A stretch of 64,000 bases of DNA, taken from NCBI RefSeq assembly GCF_900116705.1, contig NZ_FPBP01000003.1:62001-126000 (forward strand), read 5' to 3'. A program made the translations under genes and the position numbers. Of this stretch, positions 45,414 through 53,977 are shown one piece after another (the stretch's first letter is position 1; each line of letters begins with the position of its first letter). The notes beneath the pieces were generated by a model. That model was not told where the DNA came from. It saw only the letters and a program-made list of their open reading frames with translations, and searched no databases. This stretch comes from Halomonas korlensis. GTDB taxonomy: Bacteria > Pseudomonadota > Gammaproteobacteria > Pseudomonadales > Halomonadaceae.

Positions 45414-45611
45414 CCCTGAGGTGATGAACCCCTAAAAATTAGACTTTAGTATAACGCAAATGACCGCCGGCCGCGCCTGCCAACACGCGCATCGGCACAC
45501 CATGACGCCGCATGGATGGGCAAAAGCATGTAGGGAAAGGGGAGAAAAAAGAATAAGGACATTAAAATCCGCGCAGGCCAAGGCGGCATCGCTACGGTTT
45601 CAGATGCGGTC

Positions 45612-45968
45612 TCAGAGCTGCTTCAACAGCTTCTGGAGCTTTTGCAGATCGCCAGAATCGCCGACCAGGCGCACGGTGCCGGCCATCATGCCGTCGAGAA
45701 AGGCTTGTTGAGTGGGTTTCTTCAGCACCCTGACGGCAGTATCGGCATCCTCGAAGCGTAGCTCCAGATCGAGATCGACCGGCAGGCCACGCCCGGTCTG
45801 GATCTCGCGGGGCGACATGCGATAGTGGCGCGCGACGGCGAGATCTTCGGTAGCGATCCCCCAGTCCAGGCCGCGCATCTCGGTAAGCATCTCACGAAAG
45901 CGTGGCTTGCGACGCAGCGCTCGCTTGAGAAGCAGACCCAGTAGCCAGAGCATCAGTCGCAGCTTCAT
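45612..45968 (-). CDS. Small protein with SCP2-like features
   Basis: A 118-residue protein with a basic N-terminal helix (MKLRLMLWLLGLLLKRALRRKPRF) that may be membrane-associated. The body, LDLELRFEDADTAVRVLKKPTQQAFLDGMMAGTVRLVGDSGDLQKLQKLLKQL, resembles the lipid-binding SCP2/UbiJ-like fold, in which a weak hydrophobic tunnel is capped by a strand motif like GTVRLVGD. I cannot assign a family firmly. It is downstream of the HU gene on the same strand. Confidence 0.7.
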   Translation of the reverse strand: MKLRLMLWLLGLLLKRALRRKPRFREMLTEMRGLDWGIATEDLAVARHYRMSPREIQTGRGLPVDLDLELRFEDADTAVRVLKKPTQQAFLDGMMAGTVRLVGDSGDLQKLQKLLKQL

Positions 45969-46048
45969 GTCGGTTCCACCAGCGCAGGGAAAGGGAACGA
46001 GGCATCATCTCGCGACCCGCCACTCGGCGGGTCGCGCCGGTCAATCGC

Positions 46049-46324
46049 TTACTTGGTGACGGCGTCCTTGAGGCCCTTGCCCGGCTTGAAGGCCACGGTC
46101 TTGCTGGCCGCAATGTTCAACGGCGCTCCCGTCTGGGGATTCTTGCCGGTGCGTGCGGCTCGCTCGCGTACGGTGAAGGTGCCGAAGCCGATCAGCGATA
46201 CGTCCTGTCCCTGGGAGACGCTGCCGGTGATTTCGTCGAGAATCACGTTGAGCACCTGGCTCGCCTTGTCCTTGGAAAGATCGGCACGCTCGGCAATCGC
46301 CGCCGCGAGTTCTGGTTTACGCAT
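46049..46324 (-). CDS. hupB: DNA-binding protein HU
   Basis: A 91-residue HU protein with the MRKPELAAAIAERADLSKDKA helical start, the GFGTF turn, and the beta-arm around RTGKNPQTGAPLNI with the DNA-intercalating Pro. It bends DNA and compacts the nucleoid. In Pseudomonas an HU gene sits at the same place next to rubredoxin reductase. I use hupB for the HU-beta type, although alpha versus beta is not certain. A 15-bp tandem repeat lies 50 bp upstream. Confidence 0.9.
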   Translation of the reverse strand: MRKPELAAAIAERADLSKDKASQVLNVILDEITGSVSQGQDVSLIGFGTFTVRERAARTGKNPQTGAPLNIAASKTVAFKPGKGLKDAVTK

Positions 46325-46375
46325 AAGCCCTCCTGATTTGGCATGGCAAGGCGGACATCACCGCCCCCTGTTGTT

Positions 46376-46411
46376 GTTGATAACACTGCTGTTGATAACA
46401 CTGTTGTTGAC
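46376..46411. repeat. 15-bp tandem repeat upstream of the HU gene
   Basis: GTTGATAACACTG followed by CT or TT occurs twice in tandem (46376-46390 and 46391-46405) and starts a third time as GTTGAC. It lies in the 177-bp gap between the rubredoxin reductase and HU genes, upstream of HU. It may be polymerase slippage or a binding-site array. Confidence 0.7.
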
Positions 46412-46501
46412 GAAACGAGAGACGCCTTTGCAACAAGGCGCCTCTTCGACATGGGAGGTATCGGCAGCATCTTCGCACACTTGATACTCAGCGCAACGTC
46501 A

Positions 46502-47662
46502 CTAGCCTAGCAACGGCGGTGCGAGCCGCGCCAGTTCGACTTTCCGACGCACGCAGCGTCCTGTCAAGGCGAAACCAATCAAACGACCGTTCTCATCTTC
46601 GGCAAGCGCCGTCATATCCGAGCCCTCGCCCTCGACCCGCCAGCGGGCGGGGGGCGTCGTGGGGGCATAGGCCACCACCGGCAACAACGGCGTCTTCACC
46701 ACCACCGGCCAGGCGCCGAACGCCACCGTCGTCGGCATTCCCGAGAGTGTCTTCGCCAAGGCCTTGGCACTGGCCTGCAACGGCTGGACATACATGGCGT
46801 TTACGCCCGCCACGCAGGCCACGTCACCCAGCGCATAGATACCCGCGACCGAGGTCGCAAGCGAGCGGTCGGTGTGGATGCCGGCCTCGCTGACCGCAAG
46901 TCCCGCGGCCTCGGCCAACGCCGAGCGCGGTGCGAGCCCCGTGGCGGCCAGCACCAGGTCGACCTCGAGCCGACTGACGTCGCTCAACGCCACGCCGACA
47001 TGCCCGTCGACCTCCTCGAGCGCTGCCAGGCCACGCCCGAAATACAGCTGCATGCCCGCCGCCTGAAAGGCCTCACCCAGCGCGCGACCGAGCCGTTCGG
47101 GCAGCAGGCGCGGCAGCGGCGCACTTTCCGGCGCGACCAGGCTCACCGCATGCCCCCCGGCCGTCAGGTCGTTGGCGAACTCGCACCCCACCAGGCCCGC
47201 GCCGATGATCGCCACTCGCGCGGGCCGACCGAGCGCCGCAAGAGCGGCGTGGAAGCGGCGATAGTCGTCGAGATCATTGATCGTGAAGACCCGGCTCGCC
47301 ACCCGCGAGGGAATGTCGAACGGCAACATCGGTGCGGCGCCGGTGGCCAGCACCAGGTCGCCGAAGGGCAAGCGCTCCTCGCCGAGTCTGAGCGTGCGGG
47401 TGTCAAGATCGATGGCATCGACCCGGGTGTGGGTGCGCACCACGGCGCCGAGGCGGTCGGCAACGTCGAGTGCCGAACCCGCCGCCAGCCGCTCGGGCGA
47501 GAGGCCCTTGGCAACGCCGGTCGAGAGCAGCGGCTTGGCGTAATCATCACCGCTGTCGGCGCTGATCAGGGTCACTGGTCGCTCGGCTTCCAGCGCCCGC
47601 CATTGGCGGAGCAGGCCGATGCCGGCCATGCCGGAGCCGATGATGGTCAAGGGGGCGCTCAT
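46502..47662 (-). CDS. Rubredoxin-type NAD(P)H reductase (FAD/NAD-dependent)
   Basis: A 386-residue two-dinucleotide-binding flavoprotein. GSGMAGIGLL near the N-terminus binds FAD, VAIIGAGLVGCEFANDL in the middle binds NADH, and the second FAD motif is GIYALGDVACVAG. It resembles rubredoxin-NAD+ reductases that pass electrons to rubredoxin for alkane hydroxylases or oxidative-stress enzymes. The order HU-reductase-ubiC-ubiA is that of Pseudomonas, but the rubredoxin genes usually next to it are not found in this window. Confidence 0.9.
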   Translation of the reverse strand: MSAPLTIIGSGMAGIGLLRQWRALEAERPVTLISADSGDDYAKPLLSTGVAKGLSPERLAAGSALDVADRLGAVVRTHTRVDAIDLDTRTLRLGEERLPFGDLVLATGAAPMLPFDIPSRVASRVFTINDLDDYRRFHAALAALGRPARVAIIGAGLVGCEFANDLTAGGHAVSLVAPESAPLPRLLPERLGRALGEAFQAAGMQLYFGRGLAALEEVDGHVGVALSDVSRLEVDLVLAATGLAPRSALAEAAGLAVSEAGIHTDRSLATSVAGIYALGDVACVAGVNAMYVQPLQASAKALAKTLSGMPTTVAFGAWPVVVKTPLLPVVAYAPTTPPARWRVEGEGSDMTALAEDENGRLIGFALTGRCVRRKVELARLAPPLLG

Positions 47663-47836
47663 GACAATCCTTCCTTCGTACTAGTGCGTCTCACAATTGC
47701 ATCACGCAATGCCTTCGTGCATTTTCTCCGCACACCGTCTTCGTGCAGTGGCCGAGCGAACCTGTGGTGAGACGGGGAAGCGTTTTGGGACAACATGTTA
47801 CACTATCCGTCCCTTGATTCGATGCGGAGCCTGCCG

Positions 47837-48439
47837 GTGCATGATGGCCAACCCACCGATTCCCGCCCTGAGCGCCGGTGGCGCCTGCCCCCGCGCTGGC
47901 GCCCCCTGGCGGCCGCGCGACCGGCCATAAGCGCCGCCTGGTGGCAGTGGATCGCCTCGCGCGACTCGCTCACCGCCCGACTGGTCGTCGCCGGCGGCGA
48001 GCGGCGCTTCCGGGTGCGGCTGCTCGGTCAGCAGTTGGCCCGCCCGGCCCTCGACGAGGCGCTGGTGCTGGGGCTCCCACCCAAGCGCTATGCCTGGTGT
48101 CGCGAGGTCGTCCTGTGCCTCGACGACCGCCCCTGGGTGGTAGCGCGCTCGGTCGCGCCGCTCGAGCAGCTGCGTGGCCAGCGCCTCGACCGCCTGGGAG
48201 AGCGCTCGCTGGGTAGCTGGCTGTTCCGCCAGCCGGGGCTCGAGCGCAGCCCCATCGAGGTCACTGCCTCGTCACCGCCGTTCCAGGCGGGCAACGGCCC
48301 TTGGGGGCGTCGCTCGGTCTTTCGTCTCGGCGCGGGTCGTGAAGATAGCCACGGGCGTCGCCATGGCCGCTTTGCGGTGCTGGTGCAGGAATATTTTCTG
48401 GACACCATGAGGGATGACCTGGGCCTGCCTTCGCGCTAG
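47837..48439 (+). CDS. ubiC: Chorismate lyase
   Basis: A chorismate lyase of about 200 residues (E. coli 165). It removes pyruvate from chorismate to give 4-hydroxybenzoate, the ring precursor of ubiquinone. Visible family blocks are KRYAWCREVVLCLDDRPWVVARSV, LRGQRLDRLGERSLGSWLF and GRRSVFRL, ending with VQEYFLD. The GTG at 47837 has GGAG at 7 bases; upstream ATGs at 47795 and 47822 have poorer sites. It is followed by ubiA and probably co-transcribed with it. Confidence 0.92.
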   Translation: MHDGQPTDSRPERRWRLPPRWRPLAAARPAISAAWWQWIASRDSLTARLVVAGGERRFRVRLLGQQLARPALDEALVLGLPPKRYAWCREVVLCLDDRPWVVARSVAPLEQLRGQRLDRLGERSLGSWLFRQPGLERSPIEVTASSPPFQAGNGPWGRRSVFRLGAGREDSHGRRHGRFAVLVQEYFLDTMRDDLGLPSR

Positions 48440-48482
48440 GCTCTGAATGCTTTTGCTCTCAAACCGCTTCCGTGAGGATGAG

Positions 48483-49379
48483 ATGGACCCAACCGTGATG
48501 CGCCCCACGGGCCTGGCCCGGGTGCCGGACTTCCTGCACCTGACCCGACTCGACCGCCCCATCGGCACCTGGCTGCTGATGTGGCCGACCCTCTGGGCGC
48601 TGTGGGTTGCCGCCCAAGGCATTCCCGAACGCCGGCTGCTGCTGATCTTCATCGCCGGGGTCTATCTGATGCGCGCCGCGGGCTGCGTGGTCAACGATTA
48701 CGCCGATCGTCACTTCGACGGCCATGTCAGGCGCACCAAGAATCGCCCCCTGGCCACCGGCCGCATCAGTGAGGGCGAGGCCCAGGCGTTGTTCCTGATT
48801 CTGGTGATGGCGGCCTTCGTCTTGGTGTGCTTCACCAACCTGTTTACGGTCATGCTGTCGGTGGGCGGGGTCATCCTGGCCTTCATCTATCCCTTCATGA
48901 AGCGCTATACCCACCTGCCACAGCTATTTCTGGGTGCGGCATTCTCCTGGGCGATTCCCATGGCCTTCGGCGCCGTGCTGGGCCATGTGCCCGTCGAAGC
49001 CTGGCTGCTGTTTGTCGCCAATGTCGCCTGGACGGTGGCCTATGACACCGAATATGCCATGGTCGACCGTGAGGACGACCTGAAGATCGGCATCAAGTCC
49101 ACCGCGGTGCTGTTCGGCCAGGCCGACCGGCTGATGATCGCCCTGCTGCAGGGCCTCACCCTGGCGGTGCTCGCCTGGGTCGGACTGCGTCTGGGCCTGG
49201 GGGGCTTCTTCTGGCTGGGCCTGGCGGCCATGGCAGCGACTTTCGTGCACCAGCAGGTATTGATCCGCGAGCGGGATCGCGATCGCTGCTTCCAGGCCTT
49301 CCTCAACAACTACTGGTCGGGTCTGCTGGTGTTCGCCGGCATTGCGCTGAGCCTCTGGCCCGGCGCCAGCGGCGGGTAA
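48483..49379 (+). CDS. ubiA: 4-hydroxybenzoate octaprenyltransferase
   Basis: A 298-residue membrane prenyltransferase with seven to nine helices. The two Asp-rich Mg-prenyl-diphosphate motifs are present: [19 protein letters not shown] and [21 protein letters not shown]. It attaches the octaprenyl or nonaprenyl chain to 4-hydroxybenzoate in ubiquinone synthesis, using the product of UbiC. GAGG lies upstream of the ATG. Confidence 0.96.
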   Translation: MDPTVMRPTGLARVPDFLHLTRLDRPIGTWLLMWPTLWALWVAAQGIPERRLLLIFIAGVYLMRAAGCVVNDYADRHFDGHVRRTKNRPLATGRISEGEAQALFLILVMAAFVLVCFTNLFTVMLSVGGVILAFIYPFMKRYTHLPQLFLGAAFSWAIPMAFGAVLGHVPVEAWLLFVANVAWTVAYDTEYAMVDREDDLKIGIKSTAVLFGQADRLMIALLQGLTLAVLAWVGLRLGLGGFFWLGLAAMAATFVHQQVLIRERDRDRCFQAFLNNYWSGLLVFAGIALSLWPGASGG

Positions 49380-49411
49380 AGGGCTGCAAGGCCGCGCAAG
49401 ACAGGCGCCTC

Positions 49412-49456
49412 CTGTCACGGTATTGTCATGACAGCGTGTTGTCATCGTCCCGTCAT
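49412..49456 (+). promoter_or_regulatory. Two Pho boxes upstream of phoB
   Basis: CTGTCAC-GGTA-TTGTCAT (49412-49429) and TTGTCAT-CGTC-CCGTCAT (49439-49456) each have two 7-bp PhoB half-sites at the correct 11-bp spacing, in the same direction as phoB. They lie 19-63 bp before the phoB ATG, so PhoB most likely activates its own operon under phosphate starvation. Confidence 0.85.
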
Positions 49457-49474
49457 TGATCGCGAGGCTACCGG

Positions 49475-50164
49475 ATGACCGCCAAGACCGTTCTGATCGT
49501 CGATGATGAAGCGTCGATCCGTGAGATGATCGCCGTGGCGCTGGAGATGGCCGACTATCATGTGCTGGAGGCCGGCGATGCCCAGACCGCCCACGCCATG
49601 GTCGTCGACCATCAGCCCGACCTGGTACTGCTCGACTGGATGATGCCCGGCACCAGCGGCATCGAGCTGGCTCGACGCCTCAAGCGTGAGGAAACCACCG
49701 CCGAGATTCCGATCATCATGCTCACCGCCAAGGGTGAAGAGGACAACAAGATCCAGGGACTCGACGCCGGCGCGGATGATTACATCACCAAGCCCTTCTC
49801 GCCACGGGAGCTGGTGGCACGCCTGAAGGCCGTGCTGCGGCGCACCACGCCGCGAGGCATGGAAGATCCGGTGGAAATCGAGGGCCTGATGCTCGACCCC
49901 GTCAGCCATCGCGTCAGCGTCGAGGGCAAGTCGCTGGAAATGGGTCCCACCGAGTATCGCCTGCTGCAGTTCTTCATGACCCACCAGGAGCGCGCCTATA
50001 CCCGCGGCCAGCTGCTCGACCAGGTGTGGGGGGGCAATGTCTATGTCGAGGAGCGTACCGTGGATGTGCACATTCGTCGCCTGCGCAAGGCGCTGGGCGA
50101 TGCCCACCACCACCTGATCCAGACCGTGCGTGGCACCGGCTACCGGTTCTCCGCCAAGGGCTGA
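49475..50164 (+). CDS. phoB: Phosphate regulon response regulator PhoB
   Basis: A 229-residue OmpR/PhoB regulator. The receiver has D10-D11 and the phosphorylated Asp54 in LLDWMMPG, Thr in MLTAKGEEDNK and Lys in YITKPFSPREL. The C-terminal winged helix ends with TVDVHIRRLRKALGDAHHHLIQTVRGTGYRF. It activates pst, phoA-type and other genes by binding Pho boxes, two of which lie in its own promoter. It is one base before phoR. Confidence 0.97.
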   Translation: MTAKTVLIVDDEASIREMIAVALEMADYHVLEAGDAQTAHAMVVDHQPDLVLLDWMMPGTSGIELARRLKREETTAEIPIIMLTAKGEEDNKIQGLDAGADDYITKPFSPRELVARLKAVLRRTTPRGMEDPVEIEGLMLDPVSHRVSVEGKSLEMGPTEYRLLQFFMTHQERAYTRGQLLDQVWGGNVYVEERTVDVHIRRLRKALGDAHHHLIQTVRGTGYRFSAKG

Positions 50165-50165
50165 T

Positions 50166-51500
50166 GTGCGCCTCTGGAGACGCGAACTCTGGCGCCTCGC
50201 GCTGCTCGCCGCGCTCGGTACGCTGGTCGGCTGGCCACTGTCGGCCCCGGGCCTTGGCCTGGCAGCCGGTATCGGCCTGTGTCTGCTCCATCATCTTCGC
50301 CAGCTGCACGCCCTGTACCGCTGGCTGACCCGCCATCCGCAATCTGAGCCCCCTGCCGCCAGTGGCCTGTGGGGCGAGCTGTTCGACCGCCTCTACCGCT
50401 ACCAGAAAGGCCAGCGCCTTACCCAGCAACGGCTGCGCAATATCCTGCAGCGCATCCAGGAATCCTCCGAGGCGATGCGCGACAGCGTGGTGATGCTCGA
50501 CCGCCACGGCGATCTGGAATGGTGGAACAACGCGGCGGAGCGCATGCTCGGCCTCAAGGCCGCCCATGATCGTGGCCAGCACATCACCAACCTGCTGCGC
50601 GACCCGCGCTTCGTCGGCTACTTCCATGCCCGCGACTATCGCGAGCCGCTGACGCTCTCCTCGCCGATCGACGAACGCCTGATCCTGCAGTTCCAGATCA
50701 CCCTCTACGGCGACGACGAGCGGCTGGTCATGGCCCGCGACATCACCCGCCTGCATCGCCTGGAGCAGATGCGCCGCGACTTCGTGGCCAACGTCTCGCA
50801 CGAGCTGCGTACCCCGCTGACCGTGCTCACCGGCTATCTGGAAACCTTCGGCAGCTATCTCGCCCATGACAATGCCGCCAGCCTGCCGCCGCGCATGGCC
50901 CGGGGCGTCGACCTGATGCAGGAGCAGACCACCCGCATGCAGAACCTGGTCAATGACCTGCTGCTGCTGTCGCGCCTCGAGATCGACCAGGGTGGCGAGG
51001 ATCATGTGCGCCTGGTCATCCCGGACCTGCTGGAAAGCGTGCGCCGCGATGCCGAGGCGCTGTCCGGCGGGCGCCAGCGGATCGTCGTGGAGATCGACGA
51101 GCCTGGCGATCTGATCGGAAGCGAACAGGAGATTCGCAGCGCCGTGTCCAACCTGGTCTACAACGCCGTGCGCTACGCCGGCGAAGGGCGCTGCATCACC
51201 CTGCGCTGGACGTCCCACCTCCATGGCGCCTGCCTGGAGGTCGCGGACGACGGCGAAGGCATCGACCCGGTGCACCTGCCGCGCCTCACCGAGCGCTTCT
51301 ACCGCGTCGACAAGGGGCGCAGCACCGCCACCGGCGGCACCGGCCTGGGGCTGGCCATCGTCAAGCACGTGCTGCTGCGCCACGATGCCCGCCTGCAGAT
51401 CGACTCCCGCCCCGGCCGCGGCGCGACCTTCCGCTGCCTGTTTCCGGCGGCGCGCCTGCACCGCTCCGCCACCGAGGCGCGTCCGGCCCGCCAGGCCTGA
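50166..51500 (+). CDS. phoR: Phosphate regulon sensor histidine kinase PhoR
   Basis: A 444-residue kinase from a GTG start one base after the phoB stop. Two hydrophobic segments (about residues 10-45) anchor it. A PAS domain (about 100-190) follows, then HisKA with His212 in FVANVSHELRTPLTVL and the HATPase N, G1 and G2 boxes (LVYNAVRYAGEG, VADDGEGIDP, GGTGLGLAIVKH). It senses phosphate together with PhoU and the Pst transporter rather than by itself. Confidence 0.96.
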   Translation: MRLWRRELWRLALLAALGTLVGWPLSAPGLGLAAGIGLCLLHHLRQLHALYRWLTRHPQSEPPAASGLWGELFDRLYRYQKGQRLTQQRLRNILQRIQESSEAMRDSVVMLDRHGDLEWWNNAAERMLGLKAAHDRGQHITNLLRDPRFVGYFHARDYREPLTLSSPIDERLILQFQITLYGDDERLVMARDITRLHRLEQMRRDFVANVSHELRTPLTVLTGYLETFGSYLAHDNAASLPPRMARGVDLMQEQTTRMQNLVNDLLLLSRLEIDQGGEDHVRLVIPDLLESVRRDAEALSGGRQRIVVEIDEPGDLIGSEQEIRSAVSNLVYNAVRYAGEGRCITLRWTSHLHGACLEVADDGEGIDPVHLPRLTERFYRVDKGRSTATGGTGLGLAIVKHVLLRHDARLQIDSRPGRGATFRCLFPAARLHRSATEARPARQA

Positions 51501-51507
51501 TACCCGC

Positions 51508-52248
51508 TCAGGACGGGACGCGGGCGGGTACCAGGTGACGGTAATGGCGATCCCACATCAGCACGGCGCCGGCCACCGCGCCGGGCAACAGGAACAGATT
51601 GGCCAGGGGAATCCAGGTGATCAGCATGACCCAGCCGCCGAAGGTCAGCGTCGGCCAGCGCCGCGACGAGAGCCGGCGACGCATGTCCCGAAAGCTCACC
51701 AGGTTATTGTCCATGGGGTAATCGAGATAGGTAATGGCCATGATCCAGGCCGAGAAGGCCAGCCACAGCAGCGGCGCGGCCAGGTTGATCACCGGAATCC
51801 AGCTGATCACGAACAACACCGCCATGCGCGGCAGGATGTAGGCCAGCTTGACCAGTTCACGCCCCACGGCATCGACGCCGGTCCTGAACAGGCCGCGGTC
51901 GTCCGCGGGCGGGCGGCCGGTCACTTGGGCCTCGACCCTGGCGGCCAGAAACCCGTAGAACGGCGCCGCGATCAGATGGGTGACCAGGGTGAAGGTGAAG
52001 AAGACGATCAGCACCAGGCTGATCACGAACAGCGGCCAGATCAGCCAGGAAAGCCACTCCAGCCAGCCGGGGACCATGGCCATCCAGCCATCGAGCCAGC
52101 CACCGAAGTTGGCCACCACGTAGCCGAGCATCGCGGCGTAGACCACCAGGTTGACCAGGATCGGCAGGAAGACGTAGCGACGCAGGCCGGGCGTATAGAC
52201 CAGCCGGGTCCCGCGTGAAAGGGCCGTAAAGGCATCGAGCATGGGCAA
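51508..52248 (-). CDS. CysZ/EI24-like integral membrane protein
   Basis: A 246-residue membrane protein with four to six helices. FFTFTLVTHLIAAPFYGFLAARVEAQVTGRP and SWIPVINLAAPLLWLAFSAWIMAITYLDYPMDN are the core CysZ/EI24 blocks. CysZ proteins are sulfate channels used in cysteine synthesis. Its place between phoR and phoU is unlike the usual cys neighbourhood, so a different anion is conceivable. Confidence 0.85.
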   Translation of the reverse strand: MPMLDAFTALSRGTRLVYTPGLRRYVFLPILVNLVVYAAMLGYVVANFGGWLDGWMAMVPGWLEWLSWLIWPLFVISLVLIVFFTFTLVTHLIAAPFYGFLAARVEAQVTGRPPADDRGLFRTGVDAVGRELVKLAYILPRMAVLFVISWIPVINLAAPLLWLAFSAWIMAITYLDYPMDNNLVSFRDMRRRLSSRRWPTLTFGGWVMLITWIPLANLFLLPGAVAGAVLMWDRHYRHLVPARVPS

Positions 52249-52267
52249 GTCCTCGCAGAAACGACAC

Positions 52268-52293
52268 AGGCCATCACCCCGGGGCGATGGCCT
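52268..52293. terminator. Strong hairpin between phoU and the CysZ-like gene
   Basis: AGGCCATC-A-CCCC/GGGG-C-GATGGCCT folds into a nearly perfect 13-pair hairpin with an A/C mismatch and almost no loop. It is placed to end the phoU transcript, but flanking T-runs are weak on both strands, so it may also be an RNA-stability element. Confidence 0.45.
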
Positions 52294-52374
52294 GCGTTAT
52301 TGACGGCCAAGTGGGGCCGACGTTCAACCCTTCTCCAGGTTCCATGCCGGCCGACGTTCAATCTCCGTCGACGC

Positions 52375-53106
52375 TTACCGCTTTCGAGTGACGATCGATT
52401 GCTCGTCGAGGTCGTCGGGGTCGGTGTGACGAATGTCGAGGCCCTTGACCAGATAGACCACGTACTCGGCCAGGTTATTGGCATGGTCGCCGATGCGCTC
52501 CAGCGCCCGCAGGATCCACATCACGCTGAGCACCGAGGAGATCGACCGGGCATCTTCCATCATGAAGGTCATCAGCGAGCGCATGGCGCTGCCGTACTCG
52601 CTGTCCACCTCGTCGTCCTCGTGCACCAGCTTGAGCGCGAGTTCGGTGTCCAGGCGGGCGAACGAGGTCAGCGCGTCGCGCACCATGCGCCGCACATGCT
52701 CGCTGATCATGCGCACCTCGACGAACCCGCGATGCCCGGTATCGGCACTGATCAGCTCGATGGCGTTGCGGGCGATCTTGCTCGCCTCGTCACCGATGCG
52801 CTCAAGATCCGAGGCGGCGCGGATCACCGCCAGCACCAGGCGCAGGTCCGACGCGGTAGGCTGGCGGCGCGCCAGCACCTGGGTGCACTCCTCGTCGATC
52901 TTGATCTGCATGTCGTTGACGGCACGATCGTTCTCGACCACCCGCTCGGCCAGGTGGGAGTCGCTTTCGAGCAGGGCGCCCACGGCGTCCTGCACCTGCT
53001 TTTCCACCAGGCCGCCCATCGCCATCAGGTGCGTCTTGAGCTCTTCGAGCTCGTGATTGAACTGCCGGGAGATATGCTGGCTGTGACTTTCGCTGGTGAT
53101 ATCCAT
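52375..53106 (-). CDS. phoU: Phosphate-specific transport system accessory protein PhoU
   Basis: A 243-residue protein with the two repeated three-helix PhoU domains. The metal-cluster motif pattern D/E-x-x-x-D is visible in LERIGDEASKIARNAIEL and ALERIGDHANNLAEYVVYL. It represses PhoR when phosphate is plentiful by linking it to PstB. It is 26 bp downstream of pstB in the pstCAB-phoU operon. Confidence 0.96.
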   Translation of the reverse strand: MDITSESHSQHISRQFNHELEELKTHLMAMGGLVEKQVQDAVGALLESDSHLAERVVENDRAVNDMQIKIDEECTQVLARRQPTASDLRLVLAVIRAASDLERIGDEASKIARNAIELISADTGHRGFVEVRMISEHVRRMVRDALTSFARLDTELALKLVHEDDEVDSEYGSAMRSLMTFMMEDARSISSVLSVMWILRALERIGDHANNLAEYVVYLVKGLDIRHTDPDDLDEQSIVTRKR

Positions 53107-53132
53107 GGATACTCTCCTAGGGGGACGGCCAA

Positions 53133-53948
53133 TCAGGCCATGCGCCCGGTGATGTAATTCTCGGTGCGCGCGAGGCGCGGATTGGTGAACAGGCTGTCGG
53201 TGGGACCGTACTCCACCAGTTCGCCTTGCTGAAGAAAGGCGGTGTAATCGGACACTCGCGCCGCCTGCTGCATGTTATGAGTGACGAGCACCAGGGTGAG
53301 GCTCGCCTTGAGGTTGCGGATCAGCTCCTCGATCTTCAGGGTCGAGATGGGGTCGAGCGCCGAGGCGGGCTCGTCGAGCAGCAGCACCTCCGGACCCACC
53401 GCCAGGGTCCGGGCAATCACCAGGCGCTGCTGCTGGCCGCCGGACAGCGTCCAGGCCGACGCGCGCAGGCGATCCTTCACTTCCTCCCAGAGCGCCGCCG
53501 CGGTCAGGGCCTCCTCCACCGCGTCATCGAGCTGGCGCTTGCGCAGCCCCCCCTGCAGGCGCAGGCCGAATGCGACGTTGTCGTAGATCGACATGGGGAA
53601 GGGATTGGGCGCCTGGAACACCATCCCCACGCGTCGACGCAGTTGTGCCACGTCCATCTCCGGACCATGGATATCGCTGCCTTCCAGGCGTATCCGGCCC
53701 TGGCGGACGACATCCTCGTTGAGATCATGAAGGCGATTGAGCGCGCGCAGCAGCGTCGACTTGCCGCATCCGGAGGGCCCGATGAACGCCGTCACGCGAT
53801 GCCTCGGCACCCGCAGCGTCACGTCGCGCAGCGCCGTCTTGTCACCGTAGGCCAGGCACAGCCCCTCGATCTCCAGGCAGCTCGCCTCGCGCTTGAAGGC
53901 AAGAATCGTCCCCGAGGGGGCCATTGCGGGCGGCATCAAATCGGACAT
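53133..53948 (-). CDS. pstB: Phosphate import ATP-binding protein PstB
   Basis: A 271-residue ABC ATPase with Walker [18 protein letters not shown], the PstB-specific [18 protein letters not shown] segment, signature [15 protein letters not shown], Walker [14 protein letters not shown] and [20 protein letters not shown]. It drives phosphate uptake through PstC/PstA. The first 30 residues are an extension over E. coli PstB; an internal start is possible. Confidence 0.96.
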   Translation of the reverse strand: MSDLMPPAMAPSGTILAFKREASCLEIEGLCLAYGDKTALRDVTLRVPRHRVTAFIGPSGCGKSTLLRALNRLHDLNEDVVRQGRIRLEGSDIHGPEMDVAQLRRRVGMVFQAPNPFPMSIYDNVAFGLRLQGGLRKRQLDDAVEEALTAAALWEEVKDRLRASAWTLSGGQQQRLVIARTLAVGPEVLLLDEPASALDPISTLKIEELIRNLKASLTLVLVTHNMQQAARVSDYTAFLQQGELVEYGPTDSLFTNPRLARTENYITGRMA

Positions 53949-53977
53949 TCAACAACTCTCCCTGGTCCGGACACGGC

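Noticed and set aside
52315..52361. 13-bp direct repeat GGCCGACGTTCAA next to phoU
   Set aside because: Two copies 34 bp apart near a stop codon with no other feature; likely a local duplication without clear function.
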